This document shows, piece after piece, positions 6,931 to 14,572 of a stretch of DNA of 26,626 nt. The notes under the pieces are model-generated. The model ran no database searches and was not told where the DNA came from. It saw only the letters and a list, made by a program, of their open reading frames with translations. Origin of the DNA: an uncultured Collinsella sp. Its GTDB lineage: Bacteria; Actinomycetota; Coriobacteriia; Coriobacteriales; Coriobacteriaceae. The DNA lies in the NCBI GenBank assembly GCA_958370325.1, contig CATXJW010000028.1:1-26626 (forward strand). Reading direction: 5' to 3'. The first letter of the stretch is position 1; every line of letters begins with the position of its first letter. The position numbers and the translations under genes are program-made.

Positions 6931-8136
6931 ATGGAAAAGAATGAATGGCGAGGCAATAAGGGAGAATGGGGAGAAGCCTTTACGCTCCTTTGGTTTCTCG
7001 CTGGAAACCGCTTGTACAATGCGAATATTCATGGAGAGAAGCTGCTTAACGAACCGAACGTCGTTCTGGCCGTTTTGAGAACGGAGACCAGTGGAGCGAA
7101 GAACATCTTTGTAATTCACGAGCATGATGTTGTGGTGAAAAAGGATGGCGTAGTCATCGGGACTTTCGATAAATCGATATTTAAAGAGGCGGCTTGCTCC
7201 CTTTTTGAAAGGATTCAGAAGCAAGGGCCTCCTGCGAGCCATCCCGAGCAAGAACTGCTAAAGCGGATTGGCTGCGAGAGTCTGAAGGCTGGTTCAAATG
7301 AGAAGGCGGATTTAATTGCGATTGTTCGTGACGGTTTTCTTGCATCGACGGTACCGAGGCTTTATTCAATTAAGACGCTTATTGGCTCAAAGCCGTCTTT
7401 GGCGAATGCAAGCGGGCATAGCTATATCGATTATGAGTTAAAGAACTTTGATCGTTTGAATGCAGAGGATTGCGAGATAATTGCCGAATCGGCTAAATCC
7501 AAAATCGTGGAAAAAACACAGTACATTCTCGGCGTCTGCAACTCGCCCACCCCTCATATTCGCAGCGATATTTTTAAACGAAATCTTCTTAGGTGCCATT
7601 GGGAGGCTCCAGAAATAATCGGAATGGCATTCATCTATGGACAATTGAACCGGGGCAAGTACGTGATTGATTCCATTGCCGATTTGGTTCAGCGCAATCC
7701 GTTAGCGATTGAGAAAGATGATTATGGTGATGCAATCAGACAGTATCTTTTGGGAACAGTTCTGAAGCTAACTCCAGGCAAACCTTGGCGAGGGCCGGTT
7801 CAAGTCGACGGCTACCTGCTCGCGACTGACGACGGAGAAGTCCTCTCCTATCAAGTATCTCAGCTGCGCGAATTTGCGGACTATTTGCTCCTCCACGCCA
7901 GTTGGGATACGCCAAGCACTGATCGACATTCAGACACGGGAGCGATCGTGCAAAGGGAAGACGGAGCTTGGATTTATACCCTTAATTGCTGCGTTCGCTA
8001 CAATAAGAAAGAATACTCTGGAAAGAACAAACGCGTGGCGAGAATAGAAGAAAGCTATGAGCGCGACGCATTGATTAGGTCATTGGTCCAGGAGCTACAT
8101 GAATCCGAGGGCTCTGATTGTGCTGCGTTTAGCTAG
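6931..8136 (+). CDS. HpaII-family type II restriction endonuclease
   Basis: This 401-aa protein matches the HpaII restriction enzyme family throughout. N-terminal 'NKGEWGEAFTLLWFLAGNRL' (9-28) corresponds to the family's NKGEWSE start block. The active-site region has D127 in 'KADLIAIVRD' and K148 in 'LYSIKTLIGSKPSLANAS', equivalent to the family's 'FSIKS.LG..PTLLNAS' and forming a PD-(D/E)XK-type centre. A C-terminal 'DTPSTDRHSDTGAI' corresponds to the 'ETPSTSRH..G' block. HpaII cuts CCGG; that specificity is inferred from family and not visible. AGGAGGG lies 5 bases before the ATG. The gene is convergent with a C5-cytosine methyltransferase that should protect the same site. Codons are more A/T-rich than in flanking genes, a sign of transfer as a cassette. 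Confidence 0.93.
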   Translation: MEKNEWRGNKGEWGEAFTLLWFLAGNRLYNANIHGEKLLNEPNVVLAVLRTETSGAKNIFVIHEHDVVVKKDGVVIGTFDKSIFKEAACSLFERIQKQGPPASHPEQELLKRIGCESLKAGSNEKADLIAIVRDGFLASTVPRLYSIKTLIGSKPSLANASGHSYIDYELKNFDRLNAEDCEIIAESAKSKIVEKTQYILGVCNSPTPHIRSDIFKRNLLRCHWEAPEIIGMAFIYGQLNRGKYVIDSIADLVQRNPLAIEKDDYGDAIRQYLLGTVLKLTPGKPWRGPVQVDGYLLATDDGEVLSYQVSQLREFADYLLLHASWDTPSTDRHSDTGAIVQREDGAWIYTLNCCVRYNKKEYSGKNKRVARIEESYERDALIRSLVQELHESEGSDCAAFS

Positions 8137-8198
8137 CCCTTCTTTGCTCGTCACTGTGATAAAACTGAGTTGAGGTTCGAGGGCTTTCGGTTAGCGTG

Positions 8199-8230
8199 CG
8201 CCTGGCTCGCTACGTGCAGCGAGTCAGGCG
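8199..8230. terminator. hairpin between convergent endonuclease and methyltransferase genes
   Basis: A 13-bp stem (8199-8211 with 8218-8230, one G-U pair) has a 6-base loop. It lies midway between the two stops at 8136 and 8298 and could end transcription from both sides. The T-run is poor, so the call rests on stem strength and position. Confidence 0.55.
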
Positions 8231-8297
8231 TCCCTTGTAAACTTACCAACGGTTGATATGGGCAGAATGAGACCTTAATCAATAATTGAATCGGATG

Positions 8298-9296
8298 TTA
8301 TTGGTCTAGAACCTCTTTTATACTCTTCGCGATAGCCTTAATGACGGGGACCGTAACGGAATTGCCGAATTGTTTGTACAGATGCGTGTCAGCAAGTTCT
8401 AGCTTGAAATCATCTGGGAATCCCTGAAGGCGGCTCCACTCTCTGGGTGTCAGCTTTCGGATATCCTCATCATTAATGCTTCCCTTGATATGGGTAACTG
8501 GCTTCTTTGAGTGGGGACGGCTGTCAACAATCAGGTTGCGTTCGCGCCCCATTCCTCCACACACAATTGCTCCTGCAATGCCGTCGAGTGGCCTCACTTC
8601 GTAGCCAAAGCCATGACCCAACGCCTCATGTCTTGCTCGGTGTTTCCTCAGCGTTTCTAGATAGACATCAGAAATATAGTACTTTGAAGATATCGGAGCT
8701 GGATCGAGTATGTCTGCCAAGACCTTGCTGCCGCCCGTTCCTTCGGGGAAGATGAACTCATTTGGCGCAATATCGTTCCTAAAGGCGACGATGTAAATGC
8801 GTTCGCGATTTTGAGGGACACCAAAATTCTTTGAATTTAGAATCTTGTAGAAGGGTTTGTATCCCATTTGCTCGAGCGTCCCTAAGATAACTCGAAATGT
8901 TTCCCCCTTCTTGTGGATGGGTAAACCCTTAACGTTCTCGCAAAAGATAACCTTGGGTTTATGTGCATCGCAAATACGGGCAACGTCGAAAAATAACGTA
9001 CCCCTTGACATGCCCTTATAGTCGTCTTCGAAGCCTTTTCTCTGGCCTGCCAGGGAAAAGGCTTGGCACGGAAAGCCCGCTAAGCATATATCGAAATTCG
9101 GGATGTCGGAGGCTTCTATTTGCGTGATGTCTCCATGGATCTTGCGGGGGGAAGCAAAATTTGCCGAATAAGTTTTCGTTGCGGCCTTATCGAACTCGCT
9201 AACAAAAACTGTTTTGATATCGGAGCCGAAAGCCTGGTCAAAACCGAGCCGTATGCCGCCAATGCCAGCAAAAAGATCAATCGCGCGGTAGGCCAT
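8298..9296 (-). CDS. DNA (cytosine-5)-methyltransferase, HpaII-type modification enzyme
   Basis: It transfers a methyl group from S-adenosylmethionine to C5 of cytosine in DNA. Motif I 'DLFAGIGGIRLGF' binds the cofactor. Motif IV 'GFPCQAFSLAG' contains the catalytic cysteine (C79 counted from the upstream ATG at 9302, C77 from the chosen start). Motif VI 'ENVKGL', motif VIII 'QNRERIY', motif IX 'LTPREWSRLQGFP' and motif X 'FGNSVTVPV' are all present, with a short target-recognition region between VIII and IX. I chose the ATG at 9296 because GGAG lies 6 bases before it; the ATG at 9302 abuts the GGAG with no spacing. Paired with the convergent HpaII-like nuclease it should modify CCGG (inferred). 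The enzyme looks intact and active. Confidence 0.95.
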   Translation of the reverse strand: MAYRAIDLFAGIGGIRLGFDQAFGSDIKTVFVSEFDKAATKTYSANFASPRKIHGDITQIEASDIPNFDICLAGFPCQAFSLAGQRKGFEDDYKGMSRGTLFFDVARICDAHKPKVIFCENVKGLPIHKKGETFRVILGTLEQMGYKPFYKILNSKNFGVPQNRERIYIVAFRNDIAPNEFIFPEGTGGSKVLADILDPAPISSKYYISDVYLETLRKHRARHEALGHGFGYEVRPLDGIAGAIVCGGMGRERNLIVDSRPHSKKPVTHIKGSINDEDIRKLTPREWSRLQGFPDDFKLELADTHLYKQFGNSVTVPVIKAIAKSIKEVLDQ

Positions 9297-9302
9297 GCAC
9301 AT

Positions 9303-9701
9303 CTCCGTCCCATATCGTTTCCTCTGAAGCAGTCAAGTAAATCAAACAAACTAGTTTATTTCTTCTCGTACGTTTAATAGTTAAGGTTTGCATCTCTATA
9401 AGAATTCCTCGCTCTGTATCCAGCCATAAATGTGGTTTTGGCACTACAAGCGACCGGCTGCATATTGTTCTTCGATGATAATGAGTGCCGTTCTATCTGG
9501 GACACCCCCGTAATGAACCCTTTTCGTTCGGCCCCATCTCCTCCTGGGTGCTGACAATAACTTTCGTTGTGGTTCTAATTCTGAGTGGTTTAGGTTTTAT
9601 TGCGCCCTCCAAAACTCCATGCGTTTCCGAGACATTGTCTGCTTTTGTGAGGACAAGCTCTGAGAGCGTGTATCCCGCACTCCATTTGGTGGCTGTTTGA
9701 A
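9303..9701. other. 399-bp gap between the methyltransferase and the DUF6076-like gene; no gene assigned
   Basis: The first 80 bases next to the methyltransferase are AT-rich and probably hold its promoter; on the minus strand TTGACT and TATGGG stand 16 bases apart but very close to the start codon. Further right, both strands are open over 9485-9735 (71 codons on plus, 80 on minus). The plus frame has one hydrophobic stretch. Neither frame has a good ribosome-binding site or a recognisable family, so I leave both uncalled. Confidence 0.4.
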
Positions 9702-11867
9702 TTAAGGTTGGCCACACGTGGCCGGCTCGTACCACTTCTCGTATACGGTCAAGTTGATGCCCCTGACCGTGCCTGTACTGTAGACGTGTGAATCATGTTG
9801 CCCACGCGCGGTTTTGGCCTCTACTCCGCAAAGGACATATTCGGGTCCATCGATTCCAAGCAGGGGAATTGGTTTGGAATTTTGAGCGGTAGCATTGAGC
9901 TGTGTAATAATTTCGAGTAGTTCGTGCAATCTAATGTACCAGGAGCTATACGGATGTTCGATGGGCTCTAGATAGTCCAGCCTGCATCTTGGTCGCGGGT
10001 TGCTGACAAGGCAATTCAAACGCTCAAATAGGGCTGGGTATTCAGCCTCGAGAAAATCGATCTGTGTATATCGATTGCCGTCGACGATATGCCCGTACCA
10101 CAGTACGGAGTATGGAAAATCGTTCCTATCTGGTCGCCTGATTTCTGACTTGCAATTGGGTTGGTTGACGATGGACAGCCACGCTGCATAGAGCTCGTCG
10201 GAAATAAGGCTACTCGCTTGGTATGCTGGGCCAAGACCATCGAGAACAAAATTGCTAAGGTGATCAAAATAGTGGGCACAATCCGTTAAGCCTTTGCTAT
10301 ATGCCGTATCAGCTTTTCTCCGTATATTGAGCGCGACGTCGCGGGGTGATTTGCGACCAAGATGCTTCTTGGCGTTAAAGCGCGGGTTGCAATAGAGCTT
10401 GGTTTTCGCGTTATATCGATCGCAGTACTTGCTGTTAGGGCCGGTTGGAAAAAAGAGCGAACCGCAGGTTTGGCATGTAATCGGCATAATGCCGCACAGC
10501 AGCAGCTCGTGGAGGATGCGGGCATATAGACTGGCAAAGGACCATTCCTTTTCGGTGAAGTAGAGCTCTCCCGCCTTTGCGATAACGGCTTGAAGCCTTA
10601 CGAGCCTATTGAGGTTTTCCTGGTCGTTAATCTCTGCATATGTATGGAAGTCTCCATTTGCGAAGACGTGGTTCTCGCGCATAGCCTCGAGATGGTTGTT
10701 ACGAAACGCCTGCATAAAGGGGGCGCTATTCATGCGCTTTATATCGCTCAAATGCTCTTCGAGCTTTTGAGCCGTTTCGTTTCCGGGTAGGTGCTTTTTG
10801 GCTGCACATGCAAAAGCGTCGCCAAAGCGGATGATTGCTGGCAGCCGCTCATCGAATAATCGAAATTGTCGCGGGTCGCTTGTTTTGATAGCGGCTGGGA
10901 AAAACTCTTCGTTTTGCGCGAGAAGGCTAGGTGCCTCGGTGCTTTTAAGCAGCGGGGCAAGCTCCAGACATTCCTGATAAAAAACAATGAGAAGCGCCCG
11001 AAAGAGATCGGTATTGGTGCAGACGCAAGCTGTTTCTATCTGAGATTTCGCCTTGGGAAAGCTGTATATAGGATTGTCGCGGTCATACGGCGCCGGTGCT
11101 GTTAGATCGGTCTCGCCGTTGGCAGTCTTAATGATCATGTCGTTCGACTTGAGCTGGAGATAGGAGCTGAAGAGAGACGCCATTTCTTGCTTGTTGAGCT
11201 GGCCTGATGTTGTAATCACCGCGCGGTACAGGCGGTTGATTTCGTTGCACTCAATAGCGTTGTTGTTCATCCAGCAGCTGTAATAGCGATAGTCGGGAAT
11301 CGCCGTGATGTTCATGACGCACTGTCTGCAGACATTTTCAAGGAGATATCTGGCCATGCCGGAAATCTCTCCGTGTGCATGGCGCGTAATGGCTTTATCG
11401 AATATCGAAGCAAAGAAATCGAGGTCGCGTTCCTTTTGTTTTTGAAGGCTAGCTTCAACCTCAGCTTCGTTCAATTCTGCTTGTGCGGACTCTTGGTTGG
11501 AATCGTCTGGATCGAGCCAGTCATCATGGTCTGGCTCGGCTGCGCGGTCCATCGAAGCGTGTTGCGCATGGTGAGGAGCAGCAGGGGACTGGCGAATGGC
11601 GTTCTGCAAATCGATATAAAAGCGCTGGTTTGCTCGCTCTGAATATTTGTCCCCGATTTCGTTGAAAAGCGAGCTTAAGTCAACGCGCAATAGGTCGTTG
11701 GCTATGGAGACGAGGCTCCATGCGCTTGCGTTGCCGGATGCGTTTCCGTCGCTGTCACAATCAATCTCTGGCGTCCTGTTAAGAAGTAGCATACGGGGAT
11801 TGACGGGGGAGCGAAGAAAGCCGGCCTCAAAACCCCAGTTAAATGGTTCTTTTTCGGACTCAAGCAT
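9702..11867 (-). CDS. 721-aa protein with DUF6076-like zinc-binding cysteine cluster
   Basis: This is a large, apparently cytoplasmic protein. The one recognisable block is at about residues 462-492: 'ITCQTCGSLFFPTGPNSKYC', then a further Cys 11 residues later. The C-x2-C ... KYC spacing resembles the Cys cluster of DUF6076 proteins and should bind zinc. The N-terminal 60 residues look folded. Residues about 95-150 are acidic and low in complexity (Asp, Glu, Gln, Ala) and probably form a linker. The rest is mostly helical, with many Cys and aromatic residues. The role of the family is not known to me; a defence or regulatory role is only suggested by the neighbours. TTTGGAG stands 5 bases before the ATG. 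The gene is divergent from the 108-aa gene at 11977 across a 109-base region with repeats. It is intact. Confidence 0.75.
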   Translation of the reverse strand: MLESEKEPFNWGFEAGFLRSPVNPRMLLLNRTPEIDCDSDGNASGNASAWSLVSIANDLLRVDLSSLFNEIGDKYSERANQRFYIDLQNAIRQSPAAPHHAQHASMDRAAEPDHDDWLDPDDSNQESAQAELNEAEVEASLQKQKERDLDFFASIFDKAITRHAHGEISGMARYLLENVCRQCVMNITAIPDYRYYSCWMNNNAIECNEINRLYRAVITTSGQLNKQEMASLFSSYLQLKSNDMIIKTANGETDLTAPAPYDRDNPIYSFPKAKSQIETACVCTNTDLFRALLIVFYQECLELAPLLKSTEAPSLLAQNEEFFPAAIKTSDPRQFRLFDERLPAIIRFGDAFACAAKKHLPGNETAQKLEEHLSDIKRMNSAPFMQAFRNNHLEAMRENHVFANGDFHTYAEINDQENLNRLVRLQAVIAKAGELYFTEKEWSFASLYARILHELLLCGIMPITCQTCGSLFFPTGPNSKYCDRYNAKTKLYCNPRFNAKKHLGRKSPRDVALNIRRKADTAYSKGLTDCAHYFDHLSNFVLDGLGPAYQASSLISDELYAAWLSIVNQPNCKSEIRRPDRNDFPYSVLWYGHIVDGNRYTQIDFLEAEYPALFERLNCLVSNPRPRCRLDYLEPIEHPYSSWYIRLHELLEIITQLNATAQNSKPIPLLGIDGPEYVLCGVEAKTARGQHDSHVYSTGTVRGINLTVYEKWYEPATCGQP

Positions 11868-11877
11868 TGATGCTCCA

Positions 11878-11935
11878 AACAGCCAAAATTTAAAACGCGA
11901 TAAAAGTCATAATACGCGGCTGTTTGCGGCTGTTC
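11878..11935. promoter_or_regulatory. repeat cluster in a divergent promoter region, possible operator
   Basis: GCGGCTGTT(T/C) occurs twice in perfect tandem with a 10-bp period (11916-11925, 11926-11935). An inverted copy of its core, AACAGCC, lies at 11878-11884. Between them is an AT-rich stretch containing CATAAT (11908-11913), a possible -10 for the plus-strand gene. One-turn spacing of the repeats is typical of cooperative protein binding. Confidence 0.35.
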
Positions 11936-11976
11936 AATGGAGTCAAGTGAAAAGGCTTAAAACCAGGGAGGCCGTT

Positions 11977-12303
11977 ATGTCCGATCGCATCAGGCTCAAC
12001 GAAGGAAACATCGATGTATGCGAGCGCGAGGTTATCGCTCTTCGCGAGATTGTCGCTGCCGCCATGGGCCGCTTGCGTCAGATGCGCAAGCAGTGCGAGC
12101 GCGGCTACGCGTCTTCGGAGGATTTTGAGAATGCGTTGGATGCTTACGGAGTGATCCGTGAGCGAGCCGATGAGCTTGACCAGCTTGGTTTCGAGTTCAG
12201 ATGGTCGTCAGTCCCCGATGCGGGGATCGATGAGTACGTCGGGCTCGATTGGATCGAGGATGACAGCTCTCCGCGTGAGTGCGGTTTCGATATCGCTTGT
12301 TAA
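11977..12303 (+). CDS. unknown 108-aa soluble protein, mostly helical
   Basis: I do not recognise a family. The protein starts 'MSDRIRLNEGNIDVCEREV', followed by a long charged helix (about 14-75), and ends in an acidic tail 'LDWIEDDSSPRECGFDIAC'. AGGGAGG lies 7 bases before the ATG at 11977, which decides this start over upstream open frame. The tail is repeated, with changes, just before the gene at 13472, showing that a second copy of this gene once existed 1140 bases downstream. It is followed by a membrane-protein gene after 113 bases. The context, upstream of the helicase/Argonaute-like operon, gives no functional hint. Confidence 0.7.
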   Translation: MSDRIRLNEGNIDVCEREVIALREIVAAAMGRLRQMRKQCERGYASSEDFENALDAYGVIRERADELDQLGFEFRWSSVPDAGIDEYVGLDWIEDDSSPRECGFDIAC

Positions 12304-12311
12304 TGTGTCCG
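12247..12311 (+). repeat. direct repeat, copy 1 (3' end of the 108-aa gene)
   Basis: These 65 bases match 13387-13451 with 7 mismatches and a constant offset of 1140. They cover the last 18 codons, the stop and 8 bases after it. Changes are spread out and the reading frame is kept, which shows an old duplication of a coding sequence. Confidence 0.85.
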
Positions 12312-12416
12312 CACGACTTGATATCAATGTGAGCGAACAATCTCTAATCGGAGTCGACTAGAAGCTGCATCCTGGTTGCCGGCGATTCCGGTTTGATTTC
12401 TGTTGAAAGGAAAATC

Positions 12417-13241
12417 ATGAATGCTTCTATCCAAATTTTGTCCAGCGCCGCTGAGCCTGCACCCCGCACCGCCAAGGGCGAGGTCGTCAAGCTCGTGCAG
12501 GGCGCGCTACTCATTGCCGTCGCCGCGGTTGCCGCTGTCGGCATCGCCTCTGTCGCCGCCCCCTTTTTCGTCTGGAAGGGCGAGGTCGCGCTGTTCTTTA
12601 ACAATTCGTTCCATACCAACTACTTCGTTTCCGCGATCGCGGAGTACGCAACGGCGGCGCCCGGGTCCGATTGGGCATCGCTGCTCGTGGCTGCGCTCGT
12701 CGCGGCGTACCCCGCCTACCATGCCGTCTGGCGCGTTCGCGAGGGGTTTGGGCTCAGCTGCGAGGTACCAGTATTCAGCAGCCGTGTGTCGCGCTCTCTC
12801 GCCGCGGTGAGCGCCTGCCTGCTGCTGGCGATGCTGTTCATGGGCTATGGAACGAGTTGGCTCATCAACGGCAGCGCGATGGGTGACCAGAGCCTTGTTG
12901 AGTCGGGGCACAATGTATGGGCCGTTTCCATCGTGATTATGCTGGGCTGCGCCCTGATGTGCCTGTTCAAGTGGTTCCTTGCCAAGGGCCCCGGACGCAA
13001 TTTCGGCAGCGGCTTCGCTATCGAGCTGGTCCGCCTTGCCGACGTCTTGCTGAAGCGTGCGAGCTCGAACCTGGTGTTGTGCTATGTGGCCGAACTGCTT
13101 GCCTGCCTACTGGCGCTGGCCTTCATTGCCGTGGCCTATGTCGTCGTGAGCGTGGCCATCGCGCTTGCGTTCGCAGCCGTGGCCTTGGTTGTGTGCCTTG
13201 CCGGGATTCCCATTATCCTTGCTGCCTCGTGGCGCAGGTAG
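12417..13241 (+). CDS. unknown multi-pass membrane protein, 274 aa
   Basis: Hydrophobic segments at about residues 24-52, 86-105, 128-149, 167-188, 218-242 and 244-270 predict six membrane helices. There is no Walker motif or transporter signature that I recognise. A short basic loop (about 189-216, 'KGPGRNFGSGF') separates helices 4 and 5. GAAAGGA stands 5 bases before the ATG at 12417; an upstream in-frame ATT at 12393 lacks a ribosome site. The very high alanine and GC-ending codon use is unlike the AT-richer restriction genes nearby. It lies between a 108-aa gene and the remnant of that gene's paralogue, so it may have been caught in the duplication. Confidence 0.75.
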   Translation: MNASIQILSSAAEPAPRTAKGEVVKLVQGALLIAVAAVAAVGIASVAAPFFVWKGEVALFFNNSFHTNYFVSAIAEYATAAPGSDWASLLVAALVAAYPAYHAVWRVREGFGLSCEVPVFSSRVSRSLAAVSACLLLAMLFMGYGTSWLINGSAMGDQSLVESGHNVWAVSIVIMLGCALMCLFKWFLAKGPGRNFGSGFAIELVRLADVLLKRASSNLVLCYVAELLACLLALAFIAVAYVVVSVAIALAFAAVALVVCLAGIPIILAASWRR

Positions 13242-13374
13242 CGGGGGCTATCTCCCAGCTGCCTATGCCGGCCACGCCCGGTGCCGCCCCGTGGCCAGCG
13301 GCTCAGCATGGCTTCACTACGATTCATCCGTAAATGGCCGCGGGGTGACCATGCGAGTTCTTGTCACCGCGTGA

Positions 13375-13443
13375 GAAGAACTTGCAGATTGGCGCGAGGG
13401 TGACAACTCTCCGCGTGAGCGCAGTTTCGATATTGCTTGTTAA
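13375..13443 (+). pseudogene. 3' remnant of a paralogue of the 108-aa gene
   Basis: Read in frame this gives 'EELADWREGDNSPRERSFDI' then AC and a stop. It aligns with the end of the 108-aa protein ('DWIEDDSSPRECGFDIAC'). A TGA at 13372 closes the frame upstream, so only about 22 codons survive. The remnant lies 28 bases before the ATG of the 206-aa gene. Confidence 0.7.
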
Positions 13444-13451
13444 TGTGTCCG
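13387..13451 (+). repeat. direct repeat, copy 2 (within the pseudogene tail)
   Basis: This is the partner of 12247-12311: 65 bases with 7 mismatches, offset 1140. Most changes are silent or conservative in the frame of the 108-aa protein. Similarity stops soon after TAATGTGTCCG. Confidence 0.85.
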
Positions 13452-13471
13452 AACGGTTGATTGGAGACAAA

Positions 13472-14092
13472 ATGTATCCGGACTATGAGTGCAACAACTA
13501 TCCCATGAGCATTACGGATGAGGATGGTCCGTTCCTGGTCATGGAGGCGGAGCTGTTTTACAACGACGAGCTGAACGATGAGTTCAAGAAGAGCAGGGCG
13601 CGTCATTACTATTCTTGCGCAAGTGCTGCTACGGCACTTTATTACTGCAAATCGCTTGCAGAGGATGACGACAATCCCTGGTATGTAAGCTGGGAAAAGG
13701 CGGTCGAGCAGTATCCGCTGGAGAAGCGCGAGAGCGCAACGATGCTCTATTGGGTTGAGCCGACCGATCCGTTAACGGCTCTCGATGCCCGCTATCCTCA
13801 ATACGACCTTGAGCCATATGTAAGTAAGGCCATCCGCGTCGCCAGCTCATATTTGCTGGGGCTCCACGACAGTGCGTATTCGATTGATCAGTTGGATGTT
13901 GAGGATGTTGACAACCTGCTCACTGCTGCCTGGTTTTTGATCCAGAAACTCCAAGAAGGCGGGGGTATGCATGACCCGGACGCCCTGGATAAGATCGAAG
14001 GCGCCACGTATGACGCCTATACAGCGGTCAGGAATTTGATTGAGAACGAAGAGGCGGCCAAGGCCAGCTCGAAGTCTGATGAGAATCTCTAG
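13472..14092 (+). CDS. unknown 206-aa acidic soluble protein
   Basis: I do not recognise a family. The protein is acidic and aromatic-rich at the N-terminus ('MYPDYECNNYPMSITDEDG'). A helical middle with Tyr/Cys/Ala ('SCASAATALYYCKSLAEDDD') is followed by a C-terminal helical half (about 120-195) ending in a charged tail. There is no signal peptide, membrane segment or zinc cluster. TTGGAGA lies a few bases before the ATG at 13472, favouring this start over an upstream ATT/ATG-less extension that runs through the pseudogene in another frame. Acidic small proteins beside defence operons can be inhibitors or DNA mimics, but nothing here proves that. Confidence 0.7.
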   Translation: MYPDYECNNYPMSITDEDGPFLVMEAELFYNDELNDEFKKSRARHYYSCASAATALYYCKSLAEDDDNPWYVSWEKAVEQYPLEKRESATMLYWVEPTDPLTALDARYPQYDLEPYVSKAIRVASSYLLGLHDSAYSIDQLDVEDVDNLLTAAWFLIQKLQEGGGMHDPDALDKIEGATYDAYTAVRNLIENEEAAKASSKSDENL

Positions 14093-14191
14093 CCGCCGCG
14101 CTGAACGGCGCGCCTGGTCGGCATGCAGTCGGCAAAAGTCCGGACAGCCTACCGACCCTAGTCGCTACATCGTTTCCTTGCTCGCGGCGTA

Positions 14192-14437
14192 ATGTTCCGC
14201 CTGCTTAAGGGCGTCCTCGTAGGCGCGCTGTTTTGCTTCGTACTCTTGGGCATAGCGCTCCTGTTCCGCTTGCCCGGGAACAGGCACGGTCATGCTTCGG
14301 GGTCTTTGGGAGATAACTGTGCAAGCGAGTCTCCGTGCGAGGTGTCCCTGATGCGTGTCACCCTTGCAGTGATCGACGTTGAAGAGCGTAAGACATTGGA
14401 GTGCGATCTTAAGAAGCTGCTCGCTTCGTGCGAGTAA
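14192..14437 (+). CDS. doubtful 81-aa ORF with one membrane segment; strand uncertain
   Basis: The plus frame reads as a short membrane-anchored protein: hydrophobic residues 4-26, then a linker, then 'RVTLAVIDVEERKTLECDLK'. It has no clear ribosome-binding site. The opposite strand is open over 14165-14653 and its last 36 codons ('EYEAKQRAYEDALKQAEHYA') look like a real Ala/Glu helix, so this could instead be the 3' end of a decayed minus-strand gene. Both readings have GC-rich third positions. The rest of the 480-base gap 14093-14572 holds only the ribosome-binding site of the next gene and a frame too weak to call. Confidence 0.35.
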   Translation: MFRLLKGVLVGALFCFVLLGIALLFRLPGNRHGHASGSLGDNCASESPCEVSLMRVTLAVIDVEERKTLECDLKKLLASCE

Positions 14438-14572
14438 TCGCCGGCTGTCCCTCTTTCCTTTCTTTCCTTTTCTCGGACGGCATGGATGCCGCCGCCTTAT
14501 CCGCCCTGCGTGAGTTTTTGTCCGCGCGGGATGGTATTCAAAACATGCAACAACTAAATCGGAGGTTTGACC

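Noticed and set aside
9710..9723. Palindrome GGCCACACGTGGCC at the end of the 721-aa gene
   Set aside because: It lies inside the last codons of the gene, is short, and has no T-run; it could be chance in GC-rich coding sequence.
11647..11976. Long 5' extension of the 108-aa gene
   Set aside because: It runs antisense through the start of the 721-aa gene; the ATG at 11977 has a good AGGAGG-type site.
13270..13296. GGCCACG/CGTGGCC hairpin after the membrane-protein gene as a terminator
   Set aside because: The stem is only 7 bp with a 13-base loop and no T-tract follows, so it is too weak to call.
13361..13471. 5' extension of the 206-aa gene
   Set aside because: It overlaps the pseudogene tail in another frame and has no ribosome site; ATG 13472 has one.
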